A stretch of 64,000 nt of DNA from Spirosoma foliorum (GTDB taxonomy: Bacteria; Bacteroidota; Bacteroidia; Cytophagales; Spirosomataceae), in the NCBI RefSeq assembly GCF_014117325.1, contig NZ_CP059732.1:7019001-7083000 (forward strand), read 5' to 3'. Below the pieces are notes generated by a model. It worked only from the letters and a program-made list of their open reading frames with translations. It had not been told where the DNA came from and did no database searches. This document shows, one piece after another, positions 1 through 8,713 of the stretch. Each line of letters starts with the position of its first letter. Position 1 is the first letter of the stretch. The position numbers and the translations under genes were made by a program.

Positions 1-1
1 T

Positions 2-70
2 CAAAAAGCCGCCATTGCTGAATTGAAAAAACGTAATGCAGAACGAGGAACATCAGTCATTAAAGCATGA
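2..70 (+). CDS. 3' end of an unidentified gene cut by the window edge
   Basis: An open frame enters from the left edge and stops at TGA 68-70. Its last residues end in the lysine- and arginine-rich tail LKKRNAERGTSVIKA, a charged helical composition typical of a real protein end. It overlaps the start of the next gene by about 35 bases in another frame, which suggests translational coupling of a two-gene unit. Too little is visible to name a family. Confidence 0.45.
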   Translation, partial: QKAAIAELKKRNAERGTSVIKA

Positions 71-557
71 TTTTATTTTTGGTGGTGGCCCTACAAACTC
101 CTATTATTTTGTAAATGGAGTAGGAATAACCTACGAAGTGATGTTTAAGCCATCAGGCTATTTATTTCCAGAATATCCTGAATTCAATAAGGATGTATAT
201 GAGTTCATTATTCGTATTGAAGAAAATATACTTACTATAAATCCTCCATCTGACTCTCTTCTACCCCCAACGATTGCTGCTATATTTCGAGATTTCTTTA
301 AACGAGAAGGTGCAGTAGTCGTTTATATTTGCGATTCATCGGATGGACGGCAAGCCATTCGTTTCAGAAAATTCAATTCCTGGTATAGTTATTTCGAAGG
401 TAGAGGGACAACGCTAATGAAGATAGATCTGGAGTTTGAGGATAAGGAAGTTCCCGTTTATACTTCGCTTATTCTACAAGCTAAACATCCATTGCTTCAA
501 TATATCATTGTGGCTTATCAAAGGTTAATTCTTTGGGCTGATAGCAATGACAAATAA
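36..557 (+). CDS. DUF6169-like hypothetical protein
   Basis: A 173-residue soluble protein with no signal peptide or membrane segment. The central stretch VYICDSSDGRQAIRFRKF followed by W and aromatic residues resembles what I remember of the DUF6169 family of Bacteroidota, small proteins of unknown function; this is recognition from memory, not a search. The ATG at 36 is the only good start before the conserved part and lies inside the end of the preceding open frame, so the two are probably cotranslated. A toxin-antitoxin-like arrangement would fit the overlap but nothing in the sequence proves it. Confidence 0.65.
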   Translation: MQNEEHQSLKHDFIFGGGPTNSYYFVNGVGITYEVMFKPSGYLFPEYPEFNKDVYEFIIRIEENILTINPPSDSLLPPTIAAIFRDFFKREGAVVVYICDSSDGRQAIRFRKFNSWYSYFEGRGTTLMKIDLEFEDKEVPVYTSLILQAKHPLLQYIIVAYQRLILWADSNDK

Positions 558-593
558 AATGGACGCGTTCCCAGCCTAATCTGCCCCAGAATC

Positions 594-1967
594 ATGAATC
601 AGCAAGACATTATCGACTTCATCAATCAAAGTGATAGCCCAAAAATCAAATATGCGTTTACCGATATTGATGGCGTTCTGCGCGGCAAAATCATTCATCG
701 ACAGAAGTTTCTGGATGGCTTGACCGATGGGTTCGGTTTTTGTGATGTCGTTTGGGGTTGGGATTCATCCGATACGCCTTACGATAATGGTAAAACAACG
801 GGCTGGCAATCCGGCTATCCCGACGCGCCGGTTCGGCTTGATGTTTCTACCTTTCGGCAACTTCCCTGGGAAGATAATATTCCCTTTTTTCTCGCCGATT
901 TTAGTCCTAGCCCAACTAATCAGCCGTCTAGCTACGCTTTAGCCGCTTGTCCACGTAGTTTGCTCAAACGCATTGCCAGCCAGTGCCAGCAAATGGGTTT
1001 CCACGCTGAATTTGCCCAGGAGTTTGAGTGGTTCAATTTCCGCGAAACACCCCAAAGTCTACAGCATAAAGACTTTCGGCAATTAGAGCCACTTACGCCA
1101 GGCATGTTTGGGTATTCTATCCTGCGCCCTTCGCTCGAAAGTGCCTTTTATCACGATCTATTCGATTTACTGGCTCAATTCGATATACCGCTCGAAGGGC
1201 TTCATACCGAGACGGGGCCGGGCGTTTACGAAGCGGCTATCATGCATGATGAAGTCGTTAGAGCCGCCGACAAAGCTACTCTATTCAAAACCGCTGTGAA
1301 GGAAATTGCTTACCGACATGGCATAGTGGCTACGTTTATGGCGAAATGGAACGCTGATTTGCCCGGTTGTAGCGGTCATATTCACCAGAGTCTCTGGAAC
1401 CCCGAACAGACAAAAAATCTGTTTTATGATGCCACTCAACCAGATAACATGAGTGAGCTAATGCGCCAGTTCATGGCCGGCCAATTGTATTGCCTGCCCC
1501 ATATTACGCCCATGTTTGCGCCAACCATCAACAGCTATAAACGGCTGGTTGAAGGTGCCTGGGCCCCTACTACATTAACCTGGTCGGTAGATAATCGGAC
1601 AACTGCGCTTCGGGTGTTAAATCATAAGGAGGCCTATACGCGTGTTGAACATCGGGTGTCTGGTTCCGATACAAATCCGTATCTGGCAATAGCTGCGTCA
1701 TTAGCTTCTGGCTTGTATGGCATCCGGCATAAATTAACATTAGACATTCCAGCTTCGGTTGGAAATGGTTATGCCGATAAGCGGAATGGCATATTACCTA
1801 CGAATTTGGACGAAGCCACGCGGGCAATGGCCAATTCGCCAGTGGCGGCTGAACTGTTTGGCGTCGAATTTGTTGACCATTTCACGCGCACTCGCGACTG
1901 GGAATGGCGGCAATATCTCCGCCAGGTCAGCGACTGGGAACTGAAACGATATTTTGAGATTATTTAA
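594..1967 (+). CDS. Glutamine synthetase family protein
   Basis: A 457-residue ATP-dependent ligase of the glutamine synthetase fold. The N-terminal beta-grasp part contains YAFTDIDGVLRGK. The catalytic part shows HTETGPGVYEAA with metal-binding acids, the GCSGHIHQSLW metal/ATP loop, then SYKRLVEGAWAP and SVDNRTTALRVL, which are the family's glutamate and ATP sites, and HRVSGSDTNPYLAIAA near the C-terminus. The length matches the class I subfamily that includes gamma-glutamyl-amide ligases such as PuuA as well as true GlnA. No adenylylation tyrosine loop is evident, so the amine substrate is open; ammonia or an organic amine is possible. It stands alone, followed by a perfect inverted repeat. 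Confidence 0.88.
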   Translation: MNQQDIIDFINQSDSPKIKYAFTDIDGVLRGKIIHRQKFLDGLTDGFGFCDVVWGWDSSDTPYDNGKTTGWQSGYPDAPVRLDVSTFRQLPWEDNIPFFLADFSPSPTNQPSSYALAACPRSLLKRIASQCQQMGFHAEFAQEFEWFNFRETPQSLQHKDFRQLEPLTPGMFGYSILRPSLESAFYHDLFDLLAQFDIPLEGLHTETGPGVYEAAIMHDEVVRAADKATLFKTAVKEIAYRHGIVATFMAKWNADLPGCSGHIHQSLWNPEQTKNLFYDATQPDNMSELMRQFMAGQLYCLPHITPMFAPTINSYKRLVEGAWAPTTLTWSVDNRTTALRVLNHKEAYTRVEHRVSGSDTNPYLAIAASLASGLYGIRHKLTLDIPASVGNGYADKRNGILPTNLDEATRAMANSPVAAELFGVEFVDHFTRTRDWEWRQYLRQVSDWELKRYFEII

Positions 1968-1970
1968 AGA

Positions 1971-2056
1971 GTTTTCTGTTTACGGTTCACTGTTTACGGT
2001 TGGCTGACGCATGATCGCTTCGCGCAACCGTAAACAGTGAACCGTAAACAGAAAAC
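1971..2056. repeat. Perfect 32 bp inverted repeat with GCTGACGC core
   Basis: Left arm 1971-2002 and right arm 2025-2056 are exact reverse complements over 32 bases. They are built from repeated words (GTTTACGGT and GTTCACTG). The 22-base centre begins GCTGACGCAT, a core that recurs in other spacers of this window. No T-run follows either arm, so this is not a classical terminator. It fills almost the whole spacer between the synthetase and the phosphotransferase gene. Confidence 0.9.
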
Positions 2057-2064
2057 CATAGAAT

Positions 2065-3105
2065 ATGCGTCTTGTCGATTATCCTACCATTATAAAAAAG
2101 GCCTGGGCAGAGTTTGATGGTTCTGTTCCAATCCTGACTATTGAAGATATTAGTGCAAAGGTTTCAACCAATCACGTCTTCAAAGTTACGTTTGAGGATG
2201 GCGAGCATATCATCGCTAAGTTGTCTTATTTCGGTAAGTATGAGCACTTTCTGGAAGACCATCGCATTATTCATGCGTTGGCCAACAATCTGCTCTATCC
2301 GTTTGAGAATGTACTTGCTAAATCGCTGGTGCGTGATGGTCAGGTTTATACGTATCGACAAAAAGATAGTTTTGTTGATGCCTGGGTGGTGTTCTATAAC
2401 CCAATTCGAATTCAGCTAAAACTTCCCCGTCGGTTAGAAGAGCACCATATTCAAATGCTTGGCCGACAGGTTGCGAAGTTCCATAAGGCTTGTTCTCGGG
2501 TAAGTACAGTGCTGCCTAAATCATCAAAAACGCTACGTTCAGATGTTTGGGATCTGCTAGATTTACTAGATACAGAAGTTGGTCAGTTTGAGCACCGACT
2601 GCATATCGATGAGTTAAAACGACAGTGCGAATTGTTTCTAGCCAACCGACAAAAACTCGTAGCAGGCACTGTAGAAACCATGCCTGTTTTCGTTGACTGG
2701 AATATTGGCAACTTTTCAGTTACGCAAAACCTCGAACTTTACTCTCGTTGGGATTACGATTGGTTTCGCATCAGTTATCGGGTCCTGGATTTTTACTTTT
2801 TCAGTCGGGTAGTTTCCAATGCTGGCGACCGGACGGTATTTAGTTACGTTATTGGGCCATTGATGGAAGAACGCTTCCTGCTGTTTTTAAAAGAGTACCA
2901 TAAAGTATTCCCGCTTACCGAAAACGAAATTCGATTCCTGCCCGAAGCTTATCGTTTTTTCATACTCAACTACGTGATCAAATACGGTCGTTATTTTTTC
3001 CACCGAACCTATGCGATCAAATTGCAACGCGAGGCATATGAAATCTATTTCCCATCTATTGAGCAGTTTGATGCCGATAAAATCCTACGAGCATTAGGGA
3101 TATAG
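2065..3105 (+). CDS. Aminoglycoside phosphotransferase (APH)/choline kinase family protein
   Basis: A 346-residue cytoplasmic protein with the eukaryotic-like kinase fold of the APH family. The N-lobe has NHVFKVTFEDG with a following HIIAKL lysine that would bind ATP. The C-lobe shows FVDWNIGNF, corresponding to the catalytic Asp-x(4)-Asn loop (HGDLHxxN in classical members), and RWDYDWF as the metal-binding aspartate element. The usual catalytic histidine before the aspartate is replaced (VDW), so activity is not guaranteed. A small-molecule kinase role is likely from family knowledge; the substrate cannot be read from the sequence. It is monocistronic, between a palindrome and the sigma-factor operon. 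Confidence 0.75.
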   Translation: MRLVDYPTIIKKAWAEFDGSVPILTIEDISAKVSTNHVFKVTFEDGEHIIAKLSYFGKYEHFLEDHRIIHALANNLLYPFENVLAKSLVRDGQVYTYRQKDSFVDAWVVFYNPIRIQLKLPRRLEEHHIQMLGRQVAKFHKACSRVSTVLPKSSKTLRSDVWDLLDLLDTEVGQFEHRLHIDELKRQCELFLANRQKLVAGTVETMPVFVDWNIGNFSVTQNLELYSRWDYDWFRISYRVLDFYFFSRVVSNAGDRTVFSYVIGPLMEERFLLFLKEYHKVFPLTENEIRFLPEAYRFFILNYVIKYGRYFFHRTYAIKLQREAYEIYFPSIEQFDADKILRALGI

Positions 3106-3176
3106 CTTTCTCGATAGATGACTTTTGTCACGACAAGCCGTCAAAGCATCGCTCCAGGCATTGAGCATATAGCTTG

Positions 3177-3773
3177 ATGATAAACAATCTACGTGACTTG
3201 TCATTGTTGGTCAAAGAAATTCAGGAAGGCAGTAATCAGGCTTTCCGTGAATTCTATGACCAAACAAAAAGTCAGGTATTTACGCTGGCATTGGGCTATG
3301 TTCACCGTCGCGAAGATGCCGAAGAAATTACGCAGGATGTTTTTGTCGAAGTATTTCGCTCGGCAAGTACTTTTAAAGGAGACGCTAGTCCGACAACCTG
3401 GCTCTATCGAATTGCGGTTAATAAATCGCTCGATTTCTTAAAACATCAAAAGCGACAGAAGCGATTTGCTTTCCTTACCAGCCTGTTCGATGCTTCCACC
3501 GGCGACGTACTACACCATCCTACCGATTTTTATCACCCAGGTATTGCCCTCGAAAACCAGGAGCGTGCGGCTATCTTATTCCGCGCTATTGACAAGCTTT
3601 CCGACAAGCAAAAAACAGCTTACGTTCTAACAAAAATCGAAGGATTGAACAATATTGAAGCGGCAGCAGTAATGGTAATAAGCGTAGGAGCCGTTGAGTC
3701 GTTACTACAACGAGCCATTGAAAATCTAAAAAAACAATTGGCCGGTTTATATAAAACTCTACAGAACCCGTAG
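3177..3773 (+). CDS. ECF (sigma-70 family) RNA polymerase sigma factor
   Basis: About 198 residues, the normal size of an ECF sigma. Region 2 is seen in HRREDAEEITQDVFVEVF and the following TWLYRIAVNKSLDFLK (core binding and -10 recognition). Region 4 is the helix-turn-helix LSDKQKTAYVLTKIEGLNNIEAAAVM and LLQRAIENLKKQL. The ATG at 3177 is preferred to the in-frame TTG three bases upstream. The next genes encode a one-helix membrane protein and a CpxP/Spy-like periplasmic protein, an arrangement common in Bacteroidota envelope-stress operons. The target regulon cannot be read here. Confidence 0.92.
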   Translation: MINNLRDLSLLVKEIQEGSNQAFREFYDQTKSQVFTLALGYVHRREDAEEITQDVFVEVFRSASTFKGDASPTTWLYRIAVNKSLDFLKHQKRQKRFAFLTSLFDASTGDVLHHPTDFYHPGIALENQERAAILFRAIDKLSDKQKTAYVLTKIEGLNNIEAAAVMVISVGAVESLLQRAIENLKKQLAGLYKTLQNP

Positions 3774-3803
3774 GAATCCTCAACTCCTGTCGTCTCAATC
3801 AAT

Positions 3804-4127
3804 ATGGAACCTAAGAAAAATAAATGGATCAACGATATACTTTCTAGTTCAGATGGCATCCAGCGGGTTGACCCAAGTCCGTTTCTATTCGCCAAAATCC
3901 AGAATCGACTCGATACGGAAGCTTCCACAGTATATCTATCAGCCCGAACAGTCTGGCTTACAATTGCTTCGTTTGCCTTATTGCTACTGCTTAACTGGCA
4001 TATTATAAGCCAGCAGTCGGCCCCCTTTAGTCCAAACTCTGCTGAGTTAAACGCAGTTGTGTCAGACATGCAGCTTTATCCGTCTACCAATCAACCATAT
4101 GATCTATGGAGCGGACAAAGCTACTGA
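3804..4127 (+). CDS. Probable anti-sigma factor-like single-pass membrane protein
   Basis: A 107-residue protein with a charged cytoplasmic N-terminus (WINDILSSSDGIQRVDPSPFLF), one transmembrane helix near residues 47-66 (VWLTIASFALLLLLNW) and a short outer tail. Small proteins with the DGIQR-PSPFL segment directly after ECF sigma genes are frequent in Bacteroidota and are thought to act as anti-sigma factors; no classical zinc anti-sigma motif is present here, so the role is inferred from position and topology. Its end overlaps the next gene by 22 bases, which implies translational coupling. Confidence 0.65.
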   Translation: MEPKKNKWINDILSSSDGIQRVDPSPFLFAKIQNRLDTEASTVYLSARTVWLTIASFALLLLLNWHIISQQSAPFSPNSAELNAVVSDMQLYPSTNQPYDLWSGQSY

Positions 4128-4660
4128 CCCTTGCTGTACTTGGTCTGCTCTTAGTTAATCTGCTGACCATTGGTTTTTTGATCTTCAGGTCTGATCAATC
4201 TCCTCATAAGGATCAGATGCAAGGACCGCAGCCCGATGATAAAGGACCATCCCGACTAATTATTGCTCGACTTCATTTCGATGAACAGCAGCAAAAACAA
4301 TACTTAGACCTAGTTAGGCAGCATAAACAGCAGACGATGCAGTTAAATACTAAGTCGATTCGGCTGTTTCAATCCTATTACGGTCTACTCACTCAAGTTC
4401 ACCCTGATTCAACAAAGAGTTCGCTGGTTCGGCAAATTGCAGATGTACAGCAGCAAATCGCTGAACTGAACTTTTCCCATTTCCAGCAAATCAAATCACT
4501 TTGTCGTTCAGACCAACAGGCAGATTTCGCGAAATTAGTCACTGACCTAGCTCGTTTATTTGGCCAACGTCAGCGACCACCCCACTCTCATGGCGAGGGG
4601 CCACCGGATGATCGTCCAGGTGGGCCACCCGAAAACTTCCCCCCTCCTCCTAGAAATTAA
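4106..4660 (+). CDS. CpxP/Spy-like periplasmic stress protein, membrane-anchored
   Basis: A 184-residue protein with an N-terminal hydrophobic anchor (residues 6-28), then an alpha-helical region rich in Gln, Leu and Arg with the repeat-like element LHFDEQQQKQYLDLVRQH. This resembles the LTxxQ-type helices of CpxP/Spy and periplasmic heavy-metal sensors. The C-terminus is a His- and Pro-rich tail (PPHSHGEGPPDDRPGG) that could bind metal ions. As third member of the sigma/anti-sigma operon it probably senses envelope stress or metals in the periplasm and feeds back on the sigma pathway; that is inference from similar operons. Confidence 0.65.
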   Translation: MERTKLLTLAVLGLLLVNLLTIGFLIFRSDQSPHKDQMQGPQPDDKGPSRLIIARLHFDEQQQKQYLDLVRQHKQQTMQLNTKSIRLFQSYYGLLTQVHPDSTKSSLVRQIADVQQQIAELNFSHFQQIKSLCRSDQQADFAKLVTDLARLFGQRQRPPHSHGEGPPDDRPGGPPENFPPPPRN

Positions 4661-4882
4661 TTGATAATGTCTACTCCTTCTAATAACGAAAACTAGTTTT
4701 CTGGAGGCTCAAGTCACTGAACTCAGGGAGTTTATACAGGTAGGCTGTTATTAGCTGTTGACCAATTAATTATTGTTATACGAGCCCAGATTAAAGAAAA
4801 CTAATTGAAAATTCGGCTTGGGTCGTATTTTTACCAATAATCTATAGGTAAACAACGAACTTACTACTCAGCTAATCCCCTT

Positions 4883-5734
4883 ATGCAACTTACCGATTTC
4901 AAGACTGTAGCCGAAAACTATAAAGTAATTTTCTTCGATGCATTTGGGGTTTTAAAAAATTCAGAAGGTCTTTTACCGGGTATTGAACATACTTTCGACT
5001 GGCTTCGGGAGAGCGGTAAAGATTTTTATGTGTTAACCAACGATGCCTCGCGTGGGCCACACGAACTCGCCGAATCGTATTACCGAAAAGGCTTCTATGC
5101 CATTACACCTGAACGCATTATATCGTCGGGAATGCTGGCTCGAGAGTACCTGGATTTAAAGGTTCACAATGGAACTGTAGCCTATCTGGGTACTGAAAAG
5201 TCGGCCCATTATCTCGAAACCACTGGTCTAAAAACCCTTCCTATCAGCGAGGTTGATCTTAAGGATGTGGCTGATATTAATGCATTGGTACTTCTGGACG
5301 ATGAGGGTTTTGACTGGAATACCGACCTAACCAAGACCGTGAATTTGCTTAGAAAACGTAATATCCCGGTAATTGTCGCCAATACGGATAATACCTATCC
5401 TGTTTCAAAAACCCGTGTTGCCATTGCGATTGGCGCCATAGCCAAAATGATCGAGAACATTGTTGGCAAACAGTTTATCCGATTCGGTAAGCCTGATGCC
5501 CAATTGTTCATGTTTGCCTATGAGCGACTCGAGAATGCGGCTCATATTAGTAAGCGAGATATTTTGATGGTGGGCGACACCTTACGAACTGATATTCTGG
5601 GCGGTAACAAATTTGGCTTAGATACGGCCCTTGTACTAACCGGAAATACCCAACAACAAGACGCTGAAGTGCTAATTCGAAGCACAGGTATTATTCCAAC
5701 TTACGTCTGTAAGTCAGTTGTGATTCGTAATTAG
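4883..5734 (+). CDS. HAD superfamily hydrolase, subclass IIA (NagD-like)
   Basis: A 283-residue cytoplasmic protein. Motif I is IFFDAFGVL with the nucleophile aspartate, motif II is VLTNDASRG, and the C-terminal part has FGKPDAQLF (lysine) and MVGDTLRTDILGG (motif IV acids), followed by GLDTALVLTGNT. This order with a C2 cap is that of NagD/AraL-like HAD-IIA phosphatases. The second aspartate of the usual DxD motif is replaced by Phe (DAF), as in some IIA subgroups and in dehalogenases, so classical phosphatase activity is uncertain. Monocistronic, with AT-rich flanks. Confidence 0.85.
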   Translation: MQLTDFKTVAENYKVIFFDAFGVLKNSEGLLPGIEHTFDWLRESGKDFYVLTNDASRGPHELAESYYRKGFYAITPERIISSGMLAREYLDLKVHNGTVAYLGTEKSAHYLETTGLKTLPISEVDLKDVADINALVLLDDEGFDWNTDLTKTVNLLRKRNIPVIVANTDNTYPVSKTRVAIAIGAIAKMIENIVGKQFIRFGKPDAQLFMFAYERLENAAHISKRDILMVGDTLRTDILGGNKFGLDTALVLTGNTQQQDAEVLIRSTGIIPTYVCKSVVIRN

Positions 5735-5865
5735 ACTAGTTTTTTACAGAATACGCCATTGTATAGGAAACTATCTTTTTATTTGATTTCTATCTGCAAC
5801 CGGCTGATTTTTAGAACATTAGATCTATATACGCAGCTTTCACGAACGATTTATAGTCCAAAAAA

Positions 5866-5896
5866 TTGTTTGATAATACAAAGGTAAATACGTTTC
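5866..5896 (+). promoter_or_regulatory. Candidate Bacteroidota-type promoter for acpP-fabF-rnc
   Basis: TTG at 5866-5868, a 20-base spacer, and TACGTTTC at 5889-5896, seven of eight positions apart from the two free ones against the TAnnTTTG consensus. It ends 35 bases before the acpP start codon in an AT-rich spacer. Found by eye; transcription start not verified. Confidence 0.4.
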
Positions 5897-5931
5897 TTTG
5901 CGCAGTTTTTTAACTAGAACAGACTATCAAA

Positions 5932-6171
5932 ATGTCGGACATTGCACAAAAAGTTAAGAATATCATTGTTGAGAAACTGGGTGTTGAAGAGTCAGAAGTA
6001 ACGCCAGAAGCAAGCTTCACCAACGATCTGGGTGCCGATTCGCTCGATACAGTTGAGCTGATCATGGAATTTGAAAAAGAATTCAACTTGCCTATCCCCG
6101 ACGACGAGGCTGAAAAAATCTCTACCGTTGGTTTGGCCATCGAATATCTGGAAAAACACATCGGCAAGTAA
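5932..6171 (+). CDS. acpP: Acyl carrier protein
   Basis: A 79-residue acidic protein that carries the growing fatty acyl chain on a phosphopantetheine arm. The attachment motif [10 protein letters not shown] places the modified serine at residue 37. Length and helical acidic composition are standard for bacterial ACP. It is followed at 153 bases by fabF and then rnc, the conserved acpP-fabF-rnc order, which supports the call. Confidence 0.97.
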   Translation: MSDIAQKVKNIIVEKLGVEESEVTPEASFTNDLGADSLDTVELIMEFEKEFNLPIPDDEAEKISTVGLAIEYLEKHIGK

Positions 6172-6324
6172 GCCCATTGACGGAAACCTGATTCGGAAGT
6201 AAGGCGACTAGGCCGAGCTCGAATGGTTCATTCCGATCAGTAAATCCATTAAGTACCTGGAAGTCAACACCAGCTAGTTTAGGCTTGGCGTTGTTTCTCT
6301 TTTTCCATTACGCAGTACAACTGT

Positions 6325-7575
6325 ATGACATTCAAACGAGTAGTAGTGACCGGCCTCGGTGCGTTGACACCCATTGGCAATGATGTACCCACTTATTGGA
6401 ACAACTTAGCCGCCGGTGTAAGCGGGGCCGGTCCCATTACGAAGTTTGACGCCAGCAAATTTCGGACGCGGTTCGCCTGCGAAGTGAAAGGGCTTGACGT
6501 CACTCAGTTTATTCCTCGGCAGGAAGCTCGTAAAATGGATGCGTTTACCCATTACGCGCTCATCGCTACCGAAGAAGCCGTTCGTGATGCGAACATGAAT
6601 CTCGATACCTTAGACAAAAACAAAGTTGGTGTCATTTGGGGATCGGGTATTGGTGGACTCAAATCGTTTGAGGACGAAATGATCGACTATGCTAAAGGTG
6701 ATGGTACTCCTCGTATCAACCCCTTCTTCATCGTTCGCATGATTGCTGATAGTGCATCGGGCCAGATTTCGATGCGCTACGGTTTCCGGGGCACAAACTA
6801 CGTAACAGTTTCTGCCTGTGCCTCTACGAACAACGCGATCATTGATGCGCTTAATTACATCCGTTTAGGGCGTCTGAACATGTGCGTTGTGGGTGGTTCA
6901 GAAGCGGCTGTTACACGGGCAGGCATTGGTGGTTTCAACGCCAATCGGGCTTTATCAGAACGTAATGACTCACCCGAAACAGCCTCCCGGCCTTACGATA
7001 AAGATCGTGATGGTTTTGTACTGGGAGAAGGGGCCGGTGCCATTATCCTCGAAGAGTATGAACACGCTCTGGCACGGGGAGCTAAAATCTATGCAGAATT
7101 AATTGGAGGTGGAATGTCTTCTGATGCTTATCACATCACAGCTCCACACCCGGACGGATTAGGCGCATTTTTAGCTATGCAGGATGCTCTTAACGACGCC
7201 GGTATCGCACCCACCGACATTGACTACATTAATACCCACGGCACCTCAACACCAATTGGTGACCCACAGGAACTGAAAGCGATCCATCAATTATTTGGAG
7301 AGCATTCATTCAAGCTAAATATCAGCTCGACTAAGTCGATGACTGGCCATTTGCTGGGTGCAGCGGGTGCCGTAGAAGCGATTGCCTGTCTAAAAGCGAT
7401 GGAACACCAAATCGTTCCTCCGACAATCAATCACTTCACTGACGATGAAGAAATCGACCCACGCTTTAATTTAACATTCAATACGGCTCAGGAGCGATCC
7501 ATAACAACCGTAATGAGTAATGCGTTTGGGTTCGGAGGTCATAATGCCATCATTATTTTCCGTAAACTTAGCTGA
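6325..7575 (+). CDS. fabF: 3-oxoacyl-[acyl-carrier-protein] synthase II
   Basis: A 416-residue condensing enzyme that elongates acyl-ACP with malonyl-ACP in fatty acid synthesis. The N-terminus VVVTGLGALTPIGND is typical of KAS II. The catalytic Cys is in VSACASTNNAI, the two His are in NTHGTSTPIGD and STKSMTGHLLGAAGAVE, and the C-terminus has SNAFGFGGHNA. It lies between acpP and rnc in the expected operon order; the stop codon is only three bases from the rnc start, so translation is probably coupled. Confidence 0.97.
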   Translation: MTFKRVVVTGLGALTPIGNDVPTYWNNLAAGVSGAGPITKFDASKFRTRFACEVKGLDVTQFIPRQEARKMDAFTHYALIATEEAVRDANMNLDTLDKNKVGVIWGSGIGGLKSFEDEMIDYAKGDGTPRINPFFIVRMIADSASGQISMRYGFRGTNYVTVSACASTNNAIIDALNYIRLGRLNMCVVGGSEAAVTRAGIGGFNANRALSERNDSPETASRPYDKDRDGFVLGEGAGAIILEEYEHALARGAKIYAELIGGGMSSDAYHITAPHPDGLGAFLAMQDALNDAGIAPTDIDYINTHGTSTPIGDPQELKAIHQLFGEHSFKLNISSTKSMTGHLLGAAGAVEAIACLKAMEHQIVPPTINHFTDDEEIDPRFNLTFNTAQERSITTVMSNAFGFGGHNAIIIFRKLS

Positions 7576-7578
7576 GTC

Positions 7579-8340
7579 GTGCAACTCGCTCTGCCTCGTA
7601 GTTTATTTAACCCTTTAGAGTGGTTTCGGTCTGGCAACAGCGATCCGCGCAAGAATCTGCGTCGTTCAATTGGCCATATTATTGGCGCCCGCCCATCAAA
7701 CCTGGGGTTGTATCAATTGGCGCTGCGTCACACGTCAGCGTCAAAGGCGACGGCTATTGAGGGATTTAGGGAATCAAACGAACGACTGGAATATTTAGGC
7801 GACGCCGTACTGGGTATGGTTATTGCCGAGTTTCTCTTCAAGAAATACCCCTACAAAGACGAAGGTTTCTTGACCGAAATTCGCTCCCGGATTGTTAACC
7901 GGGAAACACTGAACGGGATTTCCCGAAAAATTGGCCTCGATCAACTGATTGAATACGACGGAAGTCGAACTCGCAGTCTGCCAGCTCGCACATCGATGTA
8001 TGGCGATGCGCTCGAAGCATTAGTCGGGGCGGTTTACTTAGATAAAGGATTCCAGTTCTCCCGTCAATTTATTTTAAAAGACCTTCTCTCTCACTACGAT
8101 ATCGAATCGGTAGTGCAGAACAACGGTAACTACAAAAGCCGCCTGATCGAATGGGCGCAACGAGAAGGCAAAGAGATTCGTTTTGAAATTGTCTCCGAAA
8201 AAGGCAACAGCCACTTTCGCGAGTTTATCGCCCAGGTTCTTGTTGACGATGAAGCGTTTGCTACGGGTAGCGGCTACAGCAAGAAAAAAGCGGAACAAGC
8301 TGCCGCCGAAAAGGCATTTGAGCAATTAGCAATCAAGTAG
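7579..8340 (+). CDS. rnc: Ribonuclease III
   Basis: A 253-residue double-strand-specific endoribonuclease that processes rRNA and other structured RNA. The RNase III signature NERLEYLGDAVLG is near residues 67-79 and the second catalytic acidic cluster is YGDALEALVGAVYLDKG. A C-terminal dsRNA-binding domain runs from about residue 180 (NYKSRLIEWAQREGK) to the end (GYSKKKAEQAAAEKAFEQL). The start is GTG at 7579, three bases after the fabF stop; the first conserved residues need this start. Confidence 0.95.
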   Translation: MQLALPRSLFNPLEWFRSGNSDPRKNLRRSIGHIIGARPSNLGLYQLALRHTSASKATAIEGFRESNERLEYLGDAVLGMVIAEFLFKKYPYKDEGFLTEIRSRIVNRETLNGISRKIGLDQLIEYDGSRTRSLPARTSMYGDALEALVGAVYLDKGFQFSRQFILKDLLSHYDIESVVQNNGNYKSRLIEWAQREGKEIRFEIVSEKGNSHFREFIAQVLVDDEAFATGSGYSKKKAEQAAAEKAFEQLAIK

Positions 8341-8713
8341 ACTTTCACACTTCATAGCTTATAAGCTATCCGGCTTCTGCCTTCCTCTTAGGGCAGACTG
8401 TGAATTATTCACAAATAAATTGTTCATTTTGGCATTATTTCGAACTTGGGTGGTATAAAATCATGTCAAATCGTCATGATCGTACTTATTTATACTATTG
8501 GTACAAAATTTGAAATTTACCATAAGTTGGTAGACGGTTCCTATGCGTTAAAGAGTCATTAAAGGTCCAAAACGCTCTCTAACAAAGCCTTGTTAAATTT
8601 TGTTAAGCACCCACAAGACCTGGATTTTTCGGAAGCGACTTTCCGTTATACCTACAAACAGTGAAAGCTGTCTCTAACACAAAAAGAAAGCAATTAGATT
8701 TTCCCATTTAAAC
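8341..8713. promoter_or_regulatory. 373-base spacer upstream of htrA with palindromic operator candidates
   Basis: No gene is visible here. ATAGCTTATAAGCTAT (8354-8369) is a perfect 16-base palindrome and could act as a small terminator stem or operator. TGTGAATTATTCACA (8399-8413) is a palindrome around one central base, similar in layout to CRP/FNR-type sites. ATCATG and CATGAT near 8460-8480 form a third inverted pair. ATTGGTACAAAATTTG at 8497-8512 recurs with one difference at 32539-32554. I see no clean TTTG/TAnnTTTG promoter. The long leader suggests that the protease gene is regulated. Confidence 0.45.

Noticed and set aside
3620..4069. A 149-codon minus-strand frame across the sigma and anti-sigma genes
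   Set aside because: Antisense shadow of two genes that fit the ECF operon pattern; no motif.
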